Source of the DNA: Marinobacter alexandrii
GTDB taxonomy: Bacteria; Bacteroidota; Bacteroidia; Cytophagales; Cyclobacteriaceae
Direction of reading: 5' to 3'
Length of the DNA stretch: 64,000 bases
Assembly: GCA_039984955.1 (NCBI GenBank)
Contig: JBDWTN010000007.1
Location: forward strand, 2,116,501-2,180,500
Shown here: one piece after another, positions 1 to 9,133 of the stretch
Numbering within the stretch: position 1 is the stretch's first letter
How the letters are laid out: each line of letters starts with the position of its first letter
Translations under genes and position numbers: made by a program
Notes under the pieces: model-generated
The model's input: only the letters and a program-made list of their open reading frames with translations
What the model was told of the DNA's origin: nothing
Database searches by the model: none

Positions 1-1
1 T

Positions 2-940
2 AATTATAGAGTGACACCTCGGTATTCATTCGGAAACCCTTTTCGTGGTAGTAAATATAAATCTAGCCCTAGGTACTCAAGTGGAAATCCATTTAGAGGG
101 AGCGATTATAAATTGACCCCAAGATATTCTCCATCGAACCCCTTCAGAGGCAAGGACTATAAGACCAACCTCCGTTATTCAAGTGGTAGTCCATTCAAAG
201 GAAAAGATTATAAGGTAACTCCTCGTTATTCTCCTTCTAACCCATTTCGAGGTAAAAACTATAAAGTGAATATCAGGTACTCAGGCGGAAACCCATTTCG
301 AGGTAAGGATTATAAGGTAACTCCTCGTTATTCTCCTTCTAACCCATTTCGAGGTAAAGACTATAAAGTAAATATCAGGTACTCAGGTGGAAATCCTTTC
401 CGAGGCAAGGATTACAAAGTAACTCCTCGCTATTCCCCTTCTAATCCATTCCGAGGTAAGGATTACAAGGTTAATATTCGCTATTCTCCTTCTAATCCAT
501 TTAGAGGCAATAAGTATAAAGTAAATCCTCGTTATTCTCCAGGAATGCCATTCAGAGGAAAAGATTACAGAATTTCACCACGCTATTCACCAGCTAACCC
601 ATTTAGAGGGGTTGATTATAAAGTGAAGCCTCGTTACACAAATTCCAAGAATCGTTTTGTGGTAAGTAAGAAATGGAAGAAAATGACGAGATATTACAGT
701 GAATCATCCACTTGGGAAGGAGATATAAAAATTCGACACAAAAAAATAGGTGATCAACACCCTAGTAGTAACTACCATTTTGCTATGAAATTCAACGATC
801 CGAAGGTGAGAAAGATGCTGCGAAAGTGGAATATTTTCTGGACTAGAATCAACGGGAACAAGCAAAACCCAGATGGTGTTAAAGAACCTGTACAGAAGCC
901 TAAGTTTGATAAAAAAGAGCGGGTTATCTGGAATAACTAA
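2..940 (+). CDS. 17-residue tandem-repeat protein, 5' end outside the window
   Basis: I do not recognise the family. The reading frame is open to the left edge: the residues before the first possible start (GTG at 11) already read as a repeat unit, so the true start lies upstream. The visible part has twelve copies of a 17-residue unit of the form RYSxxNPFRGxDYKVxP. A non-repetitive basic tail of about 105 residues follows, rich in K, R, W and Y (for example KKWKKMTRYY). No signal peptide or membrane segment is visible in this part. The repeat is rich in Arg, Lys, Tyr and Pro, so this is probably a basic, surface-associated or polyanion-binding low-complexity protein, but that is inference. 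The gene ends 22 bp before ytxJ. Confidence 0.8.
   Translation, partial: NYRVTPRYSFGNPFRGSKYKSSPRYSSGNPFRGSDYKLTPRYSPSNPFRGKDYKTNLRYSSGSPFKGKDYKVTPRYSPSNPFRGKNYKVNIRYSGGNPFRGKDYKVTPRYSPSNPFRGKDYKVNIRYSGGNPFRGKDYKVTPRYSPSNPFRGKDYKVNIRYSPSNPFRGNKYKVNPRYSPGMPFRGKDYRISPRYSPANPFRGVDYKVKPRYTNSKNRFVVSKKWKKMTRYYSESSTWEGDIKIRHKKIGDQHPSSNYHFAMKFNDPKVRKMLRKWNIFWTRINGNKQNPDGVKEPVQKPKFDKKERVIWNN
20..631 (+). repeat. 12 x 51-bp in-frame tandem repeat
   Basis: Twelve 51-bp units encode RYSxxNPFRGxDYKVxP. The middle units alternate between two types (unit ending VTP, next unit ending VNI), giving a 102-bp higher-order period that points to recent unequal duplication. The outer units are more diverged. Confidence 0.9.
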
Positions 941-962
941 ATAAATTAAAGTTTGTAGTAAT

Positions 963-1340
963 ATGCTATCAGGTCTATTTTCAAAAAAGGAGAGTGTAAG
1001 TGTCCCATGGATCCAATTGAGTGATGCTAGTCAATTGGATAAAGTCGATGAAGACTCAAAAGAAAGGCCTATTGTCATTTTCAAGCATAGTACGAGATGT
1101 TCCATCAGTGCAATGTCATTGAGTAGATTTGAAAGATCTTACAATGAAGATGCCCCTTTTGAGACATACTATTTAGACTTAATTGCTTACAGAAACATTT
1201 CTGATGAAATTACTGATAGGTACGAGGTTAGACATGAGTCGCCTCAAGTTCTTCTAATAAGCAATGGAAAATCAATTTTCAACACGTCTCATATGGGAAT
1301 TAGTTTTGATGAATTGAAATCAGAGGCTTCCAAAGTTTAG
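963..1340 (+). CDS. ytxJ: Bacillithiol-system redox-active protein YtxJ
   Basis: A 125-residue thioredoxin-fold protein of the YtxJ (DUF2847) family, which is associated with bacillithiol. The active-site region reads FKHSTRCSIS around residues 40-49. It has one redox cysteine followed by serines, the family's monothiol-type arrangement. It probably acts as a cytoplasmic bacilliredoxin-like protein that resolves mixed disulfides between proteins and bacillithiol. The family role is known mainly by association, so the exact reaction is inference. bshC, the last bacillithiol biosynthesis gene, is in the same window at 10287-11840 and supports the pathway. The start is ATG, 22 bp after the repeat gene. 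Confidence 0.85.
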   Translation: MLSGLFSKKESVSVPWIQLSDASQLDKVDEDSKERPIVIFKHSTRCSISAMSLSRFERSYNEDAPFETYYLDLIAYRNISDEITDRYEVRHESPQVLLISNGKSIFNTSHMGISFDELKSEASKV

Positions 1341-1376
1341 GGACTTGCGCATTATTTTTGTTATGGTTTAGCAGAC

Positions 1377-2084
1377 ATGAAAAAATTTACAATTTTCCTT
1401 CTTATCATACTTCCTTTTTTAGGAACGGCTCAACTTTTTGAGGGAGAGGAATTTGAATATACTTCAGAATGGATTTGGGGAATCAATAAAAACACAAACG
1501 GTGGACTTATTGGTGGTCTAATGATTCGTCATAGTAGAAAGAAAGGAGATGATATATATCAAACATTTAGCCTGGAACTTTCTAATGTAAAGCATCCTAG
1601 TGAAGCCAGATACGTGGGAATTCAGGGAGCAGGTTTCATTTTTGGAAAATCAAATTATCTGTACGCCATTCGTACGAATTATGGCTTGGAAAAGCTGATG
1701 TTTAGAAAAGCCAATCAGCAAGGAGTTCAAATAAGTTTAGCCGCTTCTGCAGGCCCCACCTTTGGTTTAATTACCCCTTATTATGTATTGGGTACTGACC
1801 AGCAGTATGGAAAATTTACAGTTCAGGACTATGGAGCACCGCAGGCCATTGCTGGCCCTGGAAAGTTATTTCAAGGATTGGGTGAATCCGAGTTTGCTCC
1901 TGGATTAAATACCAAAGGATCTATCTTTTTTGAGTTTGGTACGTACCGAAGTAATGTAGCTGGCATTGAAGCAGGAGTAATGTTGGAAGCCTTTACTAAA
2001 GAAATTGTCCTTGTTCCTACACAGCCGAACAAATCTGTATTTACTTCTGTTTTCTTCACATTGTTTTGGGGCACCCGAAAATAG
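1377..2084 (+). CDS. Exported, probably outer-membrane protein of unknown function
   Basis: 235 residues, with a signal peptide at about 1-18 (hydrophobic FLLIILPFLG, cleavage near TAQ). The rest has alternating hydrophobic and aromatic strands and Gly-rich turns, and ends with a strand finishing FFTLFWGTRK. This pattern resembles a small outer-membrane beta-barrel, although the terminal residue is not the usual aromatic. No named domain is recognised. It lies 36 bp after ytxJ and just before lipA on the same strand. A localisation in the outer membrane is inference from the signal peptide and strand pattern. Confidence 0.7.
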   Translation: MKKFTIFLLIILPFLGTAQLFEGEEFEYTSEWIWGINKNTNGGLIGGLMIRHSRKKGDDIYQTFSLELSNVKHPSEARYVGIQGAGFIFGKSNYLYAIRTNYGLEKLMFRKANQQGVQISLAASAGPTFGLITPYYVLGTDQQYGKFTVQDYGAPQAIAGPGKLFQGLGESEFAPGLNTKGSIFFEFGTYRSNVAGIEAGVMLEAFTKEIVLVPTQPNKSVFTSVFFTLFWGTRK

Positions 2085-2104
2085 GGTAATCTATTCGCCC
2101 TGAT

Positions 2105-2112
2105 TAGATTTG
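2105..2112 (+). promoter_or_regulatory. Bacteroidota -7 box TAGATTTG before lipA
   Basis: The octamer matches the Bacteroidota housekeeping -7 consensus TAnnTTTG and lies 24 bp before the lipA ATG. No TTG -33 box is found at the usual 19-22 bp distance, so the call is tentative. Confidence 0.35.
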
Positions 2113-2136
2113 CACTTTATATCTGAATGTAGCGTT

Positions 2137-3018
2137 ATGATTGATTTACCAGTAGTAGAAAAACCGGAGAGAAAGAAAAAGCCGAATTGGTTACGAGTTA
2201 AGCTCCCGGTTGGAGAGAACTATGCCAAAGTTCGGAAGTTGGTGGATCAGCATAAACTTCATACCATTTGTGAAAGTGGAAACTGTCCGAATATGGGGGA
2301 GTGCTGGGGTGAGGGAACTGCTACATTCATGATTCTTGGAAATGTATGTACCAGAAGCTGTACTTTCTGTGCTGTGGCTACTGGAAGACCACCTGAATAT
2401 GATCAGGAAGAACCCAAGAGAGTTGCTGAAGCGATTAAGCTGATGGGTGTAAAACATGCGGTTCTTACCTCGGTAAATAGAGATGAATTGAAAGATCGTG
2501 GAGCAGAGGTATGGTATCAAACAGTCATAGAGACGAAGAAGGCCTCCCCGGAAACTACTATCGAAACATTGATTCCTGATGTGAAAGGAAACTGGGATGC
2601 GCTTTATCGAATGATTGAAGGAGGTCAAGAAGTTGTTTCACATAATATGGAGACCGTTGAAGGTCTTTACAGAAGAGTTAGACCTCAGGCAAAGTACAAT
2701 AGGAGCTTGGAGCAAATTAAGCTTACTTATGATGCAGGAAAACGAACTAAATCGGGCATCATGCTTGGTTTAGGCGAAACGGATGAGGAGGTTTACAAAG
2801 CCATGGGTGATCTAGTAGAACATGGTTTACACATTCTTACGCTCGGACAATATCTACAACCCACTAAGCGTCACATTGAGGTAGCAGAATTTGTACATCC
2901 TGACAAGTTCGATCATTTCAAAGAAGAGGGATTAAAGAGAGGACTAAAATACGTGGAGTCAGGACCCTTGGTAAGGTCTTCTTATCATGCAGAAAGACAT
3001 GTGAACGTCCCTATCTAA
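2137..3018 (+). CDS. lipA: Lipoyl synthase
   Basis: A radical-SAM enzyme that inserts two sulfurs into octanoyl groups on the lipoyl domains of pyruvate dehydrogenase, 2-oxoglutarate dehydrogenase and the glycine cleavage system. The 293-residue length fits the family. The auxiliary cluster motif CX4CX5C is at C45, C50 and C56. The radical-SAM CX3CX2C motif is at C71, C75 and C78. The conserved RSSYHA end motif is close to the C-terminus. I chose the ATG at 2137: the upstream in-frame TTG at 2110 would add nine residues of no family character and overlap the putative -7 box. A lipoylated-enzyme partner gene, pdhA, is also in the window. Confidence 0.97.
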   Translation: MIDLPVVEKPERKKKPNWLRVKLPVGENYAKVRKLVDQHKLHTICESGNCPNMGECWGEGTATFMILGNVCTRSCTFCAVATGRPPEYDQEEPKRVAEAIKLMGVKHAVLTSVNRDELKDRGAEVWYQTVIETKKASPETTIETLIPDVKGNWDALYRMIEGGQEVVSHNMETVEGLYRRVRPQAKYNRSLEQIKLTYDAGKRTKSGIMLGLGETDEEVYKAMGDLVEHGLHILTLGQYLQPTKRHIEVAEFVHPDKFDHFKEEGLKRGLKYVESGPLVRSSYHAERHVNVPI

Positions 3019-3038
3019 TGAGTTACGGTCTATATTAA

Positions 3039-6032
3039 TTAGAACTTACCACTCCTTAAGATTTTTCTTAGCCAGTCAAAATAGGCTGCTATGAAAAGAA
3101 GGATGGTCATTGACCAGATAATTAACACATTGAAAACTTTAGTGTCAATGTAGTTCCCTGCGATAAACTTCTCAGGGTAGTAGAAATTAGTTCTGAAGTC
3201 CAGTGCGTGATTTGGATGCTCATTCGTAGCATAAACAGGATAGATTTTCTGAACCAACTCATCCCCTGAAACTAGGATTCTTCGCTTGGTTTGAATGTTT
3301 TTTAGCATCTGACCGATTCGCTCATTCTGGTATTGTTGTTTTTCTTTCTGATACTTTTCTTCAAGTTCTTCAGTTGCTGTTTTGCTGTCAATAAGTTTAT
3401 CAAGTTCATTCTTGGCATTCTTTCTGCGTGTATTGTAGACACTACGAATAGCAGAAAGGAAGTCAGCAGTTTGTTTATACACTTCTTGGGAAAGCGAAGA
3501 GTCAGTTATTTGATCTGCAACAGCAAGCTTGTCGTCTCCGAAAATGCTTAGTTGTTTCTTCACTTCATTTCTGATCAAATCGAGTTCAGCCTTTCTGCCA
3601 TTGAACTCCTTGTTTTCATAGCAATAGTCTAAATGCTCTTGGAGATATTTGGCATAATAGATAGCCTTGTAGGTATTGATTGCAACCTCTCTGTCTAAAT
3701 CATAAAACTCCTTGTTGAATGGGTTATCTCTGAACTGCGTTACTGCCAATGCTTCATACGCCCAACGAGATGTCATTAATTCTCCTATCAAAGGTACTTT
3801 TTGTCGGTTGGCAAAAGAGGAATTTAATTTATCAAAATCAACTACTACTCCACTTAAGATGAGTTGAGGAATGATCAAAAGAGGTATAAGTATGTAAACG
3901 GTAATGACTGAATTAAATCCAGCAGAAATATTTAGACCTAATATATTGGCAAAACAGGAAACGGAAAATAGGATAATCCAATACCACAACGTCATACCTT
4001 CAACTTCAAGTATCCAACAGCCAATAAGGACAAACAGCAATGTTTGTACAGCTGATAGGCAGAACAAAATGAGTGTTTTTGATGAGAGGTAACTGAGCTT
4101 ACTTAGATGTAGGAATGCCTCTCGTTTTAAGATTTTTCTATCCTTGATAATTTCTTCGGCACTTACTGTCAATCCCATAAAAAGAGCGACGATGATGCTC
4201 ATGAAAAAGAAAACCGGGATGTTCTCATTTTTGAAGAATGTATAGTTGCTTCCGACAGGCGCATATTTGGTGATGATAGCGAGAAGCAAAGCTAATGCGG
4301 GTGCTTCCAGCAGGTTTATCAGTACGTATTGACGATTACTTATTTTAGACAGGATATCTCTTTGAAGGAAGATTTTTGCCTGTTTTAATTTATTAGGTAG
4401 CTCCAGAGATTTTTCTGGGGTCACAGTAGCTTCCTCAGCAGTATCAATTTGGATATTGGATTGAAACTGCTCATACCACTGTTCTGGTGAATACTTCCGC
4501 TTATTTGTGAAGCGACCATATTCGTCGACCACTTTCATCTCTATGATATTGAAAATCTGCTCAGGATTAACATTACCACATTCAATACAGGCACTCTGAT
4601 CTTTGTCGATCATTTCGACAATGTTCTTGAAGTAGGTGACTGCTTTGACCGGATTTCCATAATAAATCTGATGCCCACCAGTATCTAGGATCAGAAGCTT
4701 GTCAAACATCTTGAAGATCTCGGAAGATGGTTGATGAATAACTACGAACACCATCTTGCCTCGAAGAGAAAGCTCTTTCAACAAATCCATGATGTTTTCA
4801 GAATCTCTCGACGAGAGCCCACTGGTCGGTTCATCAACAAACAATACAGATGGTTCCCGTAACAACTCAAGTCCAATGTTTAGTCGTTTCCTTTGACCTC
4901 CACTGATTGTTTTTTGTAGGGGATTTCCCACTTTTAGGTCTTTTGCTTCTGTCAATCCTAAGGAATCGAGCGTTCGTGTTACAAGATCATGTAACTCTGA
5001 TTTTTCTTTTTTATCGAAACAAAGCTTAGCAGCATAATAAAGATTTTGATAGACTGTAAGGTCTTCAATAAGAAGGTCATCTTGCGGCACGAATCCAATG
5101 ATCCCTTCTACTTGCCTTGGGTTTTTATAGATATCAATCCCATTGATTCGAACAGATCCTTGATACGGTTTAGCAGTTCCATTTAATACATTAAAAAGAG
5201 TGGATTTTCCGGCACCACTTCCTCCCATAATAGCAAAAAGCTGACCTGAAGGCTCAGAAATATTGACATCTTTAAGTCCGATATTCCCTTTCTTAAACCG
5301 ATAGGAAATTTTTTCTGCTACAAAAGAAACACGGGTTTCGGTTACATCGTCACGGAAAATTCCAATGATATCGCTATAATAAAGTCGCTCTGTTCTTTTG
5401 CCTTTAATGGAGCTACCCGTGGAGAATACCTTTATCTTATTGGGAGATACCATGAGGCTATTAAGACTCAGAATGTCTGATCCATAATATTTGAAAAAGC
5501 AGGTATCAATTTTTGGTAATTTGAAAAACGCAATGTGTCCTTTTAGATTTTCCAAATAAATTTGACGTGTCCTATCTGGGTCATCAATACCGGAAACCAC
5601 TACAGAATAGTGTTCTGGAAAATTGTTGGGATCTCTATTTATTACAAAATGTGTGATTGCATCTACGTCCTCAGTTTCAAATTTGAAGTGTTTGCCAATA
5701 AGACTAAGAAGTTCAGTTTCTCTTTCGGTGATGATACCATCTGCAATGATCAACTCCATTAACCTTACCATCACAACGAGCTTTTGTTGCTGCGTCAGTT
5801 CATGGTTAATATTTGTTGTGATCTCTTCAATCTGACTATGATCATCCTTCCCTGTATCCACCTCTCGAACATATTCATCCAGAATTTTGAGGTAGTGTTT
5901 GGTGTCATCTCTACTCACATTTTCATAGAGAAAATCACGAACGCTTTCTTTCTCACTTTCATCAACCTCACCTTCTTCTTTAGCTACTATTACTAGAAGT
6001 CTGATGATCGCTTTAAGAAGTTCTTCACTCAT
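3039..6032 (-). CDS. TerB-like / ABC ATPase / ABCG-type permease fusion
   Basis: A 997-residue single-chain half-transporter. Residues 1-125 form an acidic helical TerB-like domain. Residues 130-235 are a linker of uncertain fold. The ATPase domain follows, with Walker A GGSGAGKST at about 270, signature SGGQRKR at about 377 and Walker B VLFVDE near 396. An ABC2-type (White/ABCG) membrane domain starts at about 575, with five or more hydrophobic segments. Between its last two segments (about 780-930) lies a long Lys/Glu-rich, coiled-coil-like extracytoplasmic insert. The final membrane helix is close to the C-terminus. The substrate is unknown. TerB domains elsewhere occur in tellurite and stress proteins, so a stress-linked export role is possible but only inferred. 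It is convergent with lipA. Confidence 0.88.
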   Translation of the reverse strand: MSEELLKAIIRLLVIVAKEEGEVDESEKESVRDFLYENVSRDDTKHYLKILDEYVREVDTGKDDHSQIEEITTNINHELTQQQKLVVMVRLMELIIADGIITERETELLSLIGKHFKFETEDVDAITHFVINRDPNNFPEHYSVVVSGIDDPDRTRQIYLENLKGHIAFFKLPKIDTCFFKYYGSDILSLNSLMVSPNKIKVFSTGSSIKGKRTERLYYSDIIGIFRDDVTETRVSFVAEKISYRFKKGNIGLKDVNISEPSGQLFAIMGGSGAGKSTLFNVLNGTAKPYQGSVRINGIDIYKNPRQVEGIIGFVPQDDLLIEDLTVYQNLYYAAKLCFDKKEKSELHDLVTRTLDSLGLTEAKDLKVGNPLQKTISGGQRKRLNIGLELLREPSVLFVDEPTSGLSSRDSENIMDLLKELSLRGKMVFVVIHQPSSEIFKMFDKLLILDTGGHQIYYGNPVKAVTYFKNIVEMIDKDQSACIECGNVNPEQIFNIIEMKVVDEYGRFTNKRKYSPEQWYEQFQSNIQIDTAEEATVTPEKSLELPNKLKQAKIFLQRDILSKISNRQYVLINLLEAPALALLLAIITKYAPVGSNYTFFKNENIPVFFFMSIIVALFMGLTVSAEEIIKDRKILKREAFLHLSKLSYLSSKTLILFCLSAVQTLLFVLIGCWILEVEGMTLWYWIILFSVSCFANILGLNISAGFNSVITVYILIPLLIIPQLILSGVVVDFDKLNSSFANRQKVPLIGELMTSRWAYEALAVTQFRDNPFNKEFYDLDREVAINTYKAIYYAKYLQEHLDYCYENKEFNGRKAELDLIRNEVKKQLSIFGDDKLAVADQITDSSLSQEVYKQTADFLSAIRSVYNTRRKNAKNELDKLIDSKTATEELEEKYQKEKQQYQNERIGQMLKNIQTKRRILVSGDELVQKIYPVYATNEHPNHALDFRTNFYYPEKFIAGNYIDTKVFNVLIIWSMTILLFIAAYFDWLRKILRSGKF

Positions 6033-6083
6033 GTGACAATGTGGTTAGGTAAGCTGGAGGTTAAAGTTAAACATCCAATACTG

Positions 6084-6118
6084 AAAAAGCCGTCAAAGCA
6101 AAGCAATGACGGCTTTTT
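6084..6118 (-). terminator. Rho-independent terminator of the 6134-7030 lipoprotein gene
   Basis: A 12-bp perfect stem (arms 6084-6095 and 6107-6118) with an 11-nt loop. Both arms are bordered by A or T runs, so it can work on either strand. Its position downstream of the minus-strand lipoprotein gene and before the ABC gene makes it that gene's terminator. Confidence 0.85.
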
Positions 6119-6133
6119 TTAAGGACTAATATT

Positions 6134-7030
6134 TTAATTTACGATTGAAGCTCTGATTCTAGAAACTTCTGATGCAAGGTTATCAAGCGTGTTTGCTTTA
6201 AGAACAAAACTTCCAGTATTTTCTGAAATTTGCTTCTCTACTTCAGCAAGTTCACCATCATAAATAGCTTTCACTTTTTCAAGTTCAGCTCTCATGCTAT
6301 TTACATCATCTGACTCAGGTACGTCATTCATTACCTGGAGTAAATCATTCAAAGATGTTTTCTGATCTATTACAATCTTCACAAGAGGCTCAAGAATCAA
6401 AGTTCTAGATTCTTCAGGTAAGTCTTCAGGATATGTATTTACAATTGTGGTAGAGATATAAACGCCTTCAACCCAGCTACCAGCGAGTAGCAGTGCAGCA
6501 CTATTTAGCTCCTCAAGTTCGCTCAATCGCTCGCCAGATTTTTGCATTACCTCATTAATAATAGCTGCAAGAGAATCTTTGCTTTCCATATTTGCCTCAA
6601 AACGAGAAATCATCCCGTAATCTATGGCACTTGCTACACCAACTGGAGCTGCTAGTTTTTGACATTCACCCATATAGTCAAGAGCAAGCTCAGATTTTTC
6701 ATATGAAGCTAGATATCCAATATCGGTAGCATATACACCAAGGTTAAGTGCTGCTTTAGTCCCATCATTTTGATATGCAGCCATCTTATCTAGTGAGTTG
6801 ATTAAGGATGGATCAAACTCTGCTCCAGCATTCATTAGTAAATACGGCACCTCCGATGGAGGGGGTAGATCTTTTAATACTTTGGAAACATCAGCAGCTA
6901 CCTGCTCCTTTGCAGCATCGAATTCAGATCCTGCGTCTGATGTTTTTTCTTGACTCCCACCACCGCATGATGATACAAGCACAGCAGCGGATAATGCAAG
7001 AGAGGCTAGTTTAAGTTGATTGAATTTCAT
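6134..7030 (-). CDS. Lipoprotein of unknown function
   Basis: 298 residues, with a clear lipobox: a hydrophobic stretch ending LVSSC puts the lipidated Cys at residue 22, followed by GGGS. The mature part is predicted almost all-helical and acidic, with segments such as LVKIVIDQKTSLNDLLQVM and a helical C-terminus. No family name is recognised. It has its own terminator downstream and lies 37 bp after the bestrophin start-side neighbour's stop, so it may be transcribed alone or with bestrophin. It should sit in the inner leaflet of the outer membrane or in the periplasm. Confidence 0.75.
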   Translation of the reverse strand: MKFNQLKLASLALSAAVLVSSCGGGSQEKTSDAGSEFDAAKEQVAADVSKVLKDLPPPSEVPYLLMNAGAEFDPSLINSLDKMAAYQNDGTKAALNLGVYATDIGYLASYEKSELALDYMGECQKLAAPVGVASAIDYGMISRFEANMESKDSLAAIINEVMQKSGERLSELEELNSAALLLAGSWVEGVYISTTIVNTYPEDLPEESRTLILEPLVKIVIDQKTSLNDLLQVMNDVPESDDVNSMRAELEKVKAIYDGELAEVEKQISENTGSFVLKANTLDNLASEVSRIRASIVN

Positions 7031-7067
7031 AATTAGAAGTTTATTAATAGCGATTTAGGTTGCCAAG

Positions 7068-7943
7068 TTAGTTATTGTTGAAAATTTCTATGATGTTCTT
7101 TTTAATCTTTACACAAAGTTCATCCAATGGAAGGTCATTTATGTCACGACCAAATGGATCTTCAATTTCTTCTGAAATGAGCTCTACACTCATTAAAAAA
7201 TAGAATGCCACAACAACCAGAATTACGGACCAATATCCAAATTCTCCAATAAAGGTCATTGGCAAAGTAATGCAATAAATGAAAAGGAATTTTTTGATAA
7301 ACATACTGTATGAGTATGGTATCGGTGTAGACTTAATACGCTCACATGCTCCTATAATGTCTGTGAATCCCTTAATTTCTTTATCAATAATGAATAGTCT
7401 TTCTGGGGTAAGTATTCCCTGATCGTTTAGCTGCATTACACGCTCCATAATCAGTTTGTTGATAATGTTTGGACGGTGATTGCTATTAATTATTCTCTTT
7501 TTGGAGGCCTCATCATAGAAATCCATTTCTCCTACAAGGATGCTATTTCTTAAATGATGCTTCATTGCAAAAGTGATATTAGGAATCATCTTTTTGAAGA
7601 AGAGCCTATCTTCTTTGGCATCCTCTGGTAAGAATGTAGACATCTTGATAGCCAGTTGCCTTGTGTCGTTTACAAGCTGGCCCCAAAGTTTTCGCCCTTC
7701 CCACCACCTATCATAGGCAGTATTTGTTCTTAATACTAAAAACAATCCTAAGATTACCCCAAGAATGGAGTGAAATGCTTTAGTATCAACGATATTGACG
7801 CCCAACACATCGATGAAAAGAAAACATAAGAAAAAGGTGAGTACTCCAGCAAATAAGATAAGTGGAAAAAGCGCTCTTATAACGTACCTACTATATACGT
7901 CAAAGATTAGCGAAAACCACGATTTTGGGTTGTATTGGATCAT
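7068..7943 (-). CDS. Bestrophin-family anion channel
   Basis: 291 residues with the bestrophin/UPF0187 layout. An N-terminal membrane pair (about 20-75) includes LGLFLVLRTNTAYDRWWEGR, the hallmark segment with the TNTAYDRWWE signature. Cytosolic helices follow, then a second membrane pair around 210-250 and a C-terminal acidic region including EIEDPFG. Bacterial bestrophins form pentameric ion channels in the inner membrane; ion selectivity varies between members and cannot be read from the sequence. The start is ATG. The gene is followed by the unrelated lipoprotein gene and preceded by GH3. Confidence 0.93.
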   Translation of the reverse strand: MIQYNPKSWFSLIFDVYSRYVIRALFPLILFAGVLTFFLCFLFIDVLGVNIVDTKAFHSILGVILGLFLVLRTNTAYDRWWEGRKLWGQLVNDTRQLAIKMSTFLPEDAKEDRLFFKKMIPNITFAMKHHLRNSILVGEMDFYDEASKKRIINSNHRPNIINKLIMERVMQLNDQGILTPERLFIIDKEIKGFTDIIGACERIKSTPIPYSYSMFIKKFLFIYCITLPMTFIGEFGYWSVILVVVAFYFLMSVELISEEIEDPFGRDINDLPLDELCVKIKKNIIEIFNNN

Positions 7944-7982
7944 GGACTGGTGAAGATAGTAAAATCAGTTTTTATTCTATCC

Positions 7983-9131
7983 TTAGTTATATTCTCTCAA
8001 TTTATTTTTCAACGAACGATAATAGTCCTCATCGCAAAGTCCAATATCAGCTTTTAATTTCATAATTCGCGTGTATGATTGATAAACACGATCTCGAGTA
8101 ATTATACCTTCATACAATAAGTCTTTGATAATGGCATGGACCGTACTGGCAGATACCATATTATAATCTTTCACATTGTTGGCAAACATTAACATATCTA
8201 CTCCGGCTTCAATCGACATTTTAATAGCCTCACGTAAACCATATTCATTGTTAATTGCTCCCATTTGCATATCGTCTGATATTATTACGCCTTCGAACCC
8301 AAGAAATTCTCTAAGCATTCCCGTAACAATTCGTTTGGAAAGAGTTGCTGGGATCTTGGTACCATCAAGTGATTGATTAACTATATGTGCTGTCATTACA
8401 GCTTTTACAACTCCACTATCTATAAGCGCTGAATAAGGGTACATTTCCTCGAATTGCCAGGTCTCTGTGACATCAGTTAAACCTAAATGGGTATCGCTTC
8501 GACTGCTCCCATGTCCAGGGAAGTGCTTTAGTACAGGAACAACACCTCTTTTGTCATGCTGATTGATTACCTCATATGCTTGATCAATTACTTGTGAGTA
8601 ATCCGAAGAATAGCTTCTACCCAGTTTTCCTATGACAGGGTTTTTTTGATTTAGGTTTACATCTACCACAGGAGCATAATTCATATTGATCCCAAAACGA
8701 CTCAGAATGGAGGCAGTCTGATTGGCATAATACTGTGTAGAATCTATGTTATCCATGTCACCCAAATATTGAGCAGATACATTTTTAGGAAATCCATAGC
8801 GAGTTTTCATTCGGCTAACTTTTCCTCCCTCCTCATCGATACTAACAAAAAGAGGTATAGAAGCATTTTTCTGAAGTGTCTCTACTAGTAAGGCTAGCTC
8901 TGGTTTAGGACTTTCGAAGAGAATGTTTTTTTCATAAAGAACAACTCCTCCCACTTTTCCATTTTTTATTTCATTGAAAATAGATCTATCTGGATCGACG
9001 AGGTTAAAATCTCCAATACCAATCATGATCATCTGACCAATCATGATATCAATGGTATCCTTCGGAGGATCAGTACGTGAGAAACCAGAGAGGGCTACTG
9101 TAATAAAAAGCAGTGAAAATGTTTTTTGCAT
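7983..9131 (-). CDS. GH3 beta-N-acetylhexosaminidase-like protein (NagZ type)
   Basis: 382 residues of glycoside hydrolase family 3. A signal peptide is likely at 1-18. The NagZ hallmark KHFPGHG is at 202-208 with the following D-T-H (213-215), the His/Asp general acid-base dyad of bacterial hexosaminidases. The nucleophile Asp lies in SDDMQM near 287. It should release N-acetylglucosamine from muropeptides or chitin-like oligosaccharides. An exported form is common in Bacteroidota, where larger versions carry a beta-lactamase domain that is absent here. The start lies 2 bp after the previous gene's stop, so it is co-transcribed with the racemase-like gene, bshC and rimO. Confidence 0.9.
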   Translation of the reverse strand: MQKTFSLLFITVALSGFSRTDPPKDTIDIMIGQMIMIGIGDFNLVDPDRSIFNEIKNGKVGGVVLYEKNILFESPKPELALLVETLQKNASIPLFVSIDEEGGKVSRMKTRYGFPKNVSAQYLGDMDNIDSTQYYANQTASILSRFGINMNYAPVVDVNLNQKNPVIGKLGRSYSSDYSQVIDQAYEVINQHDKRGVVPVLKHFPGHGSSRSDTHLGLTDVTETWQFEEMYPYSALIDSGVVKAVMTAHIVNQSLDGTKIPATLSKRIVTGMLREFLGFEGVIISDDMQMGAINNEYGLREAIKMSIEAGVDMLMFANNVKDYNMVSASTVHAIIKDLLYEGIITRDRVYQSYTRIMKLKADIGLCDEDYYRSLKNKLREYN

Positions 9132-9133
9132 TC

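Noticed and set aside
20-631. CRISPR-like regular repeats at the left edge
   Set aside because: The 51-bp units are contiguous, have no spacers, and keep one open reading frame with conserved residues. They are coding tandem repeats.
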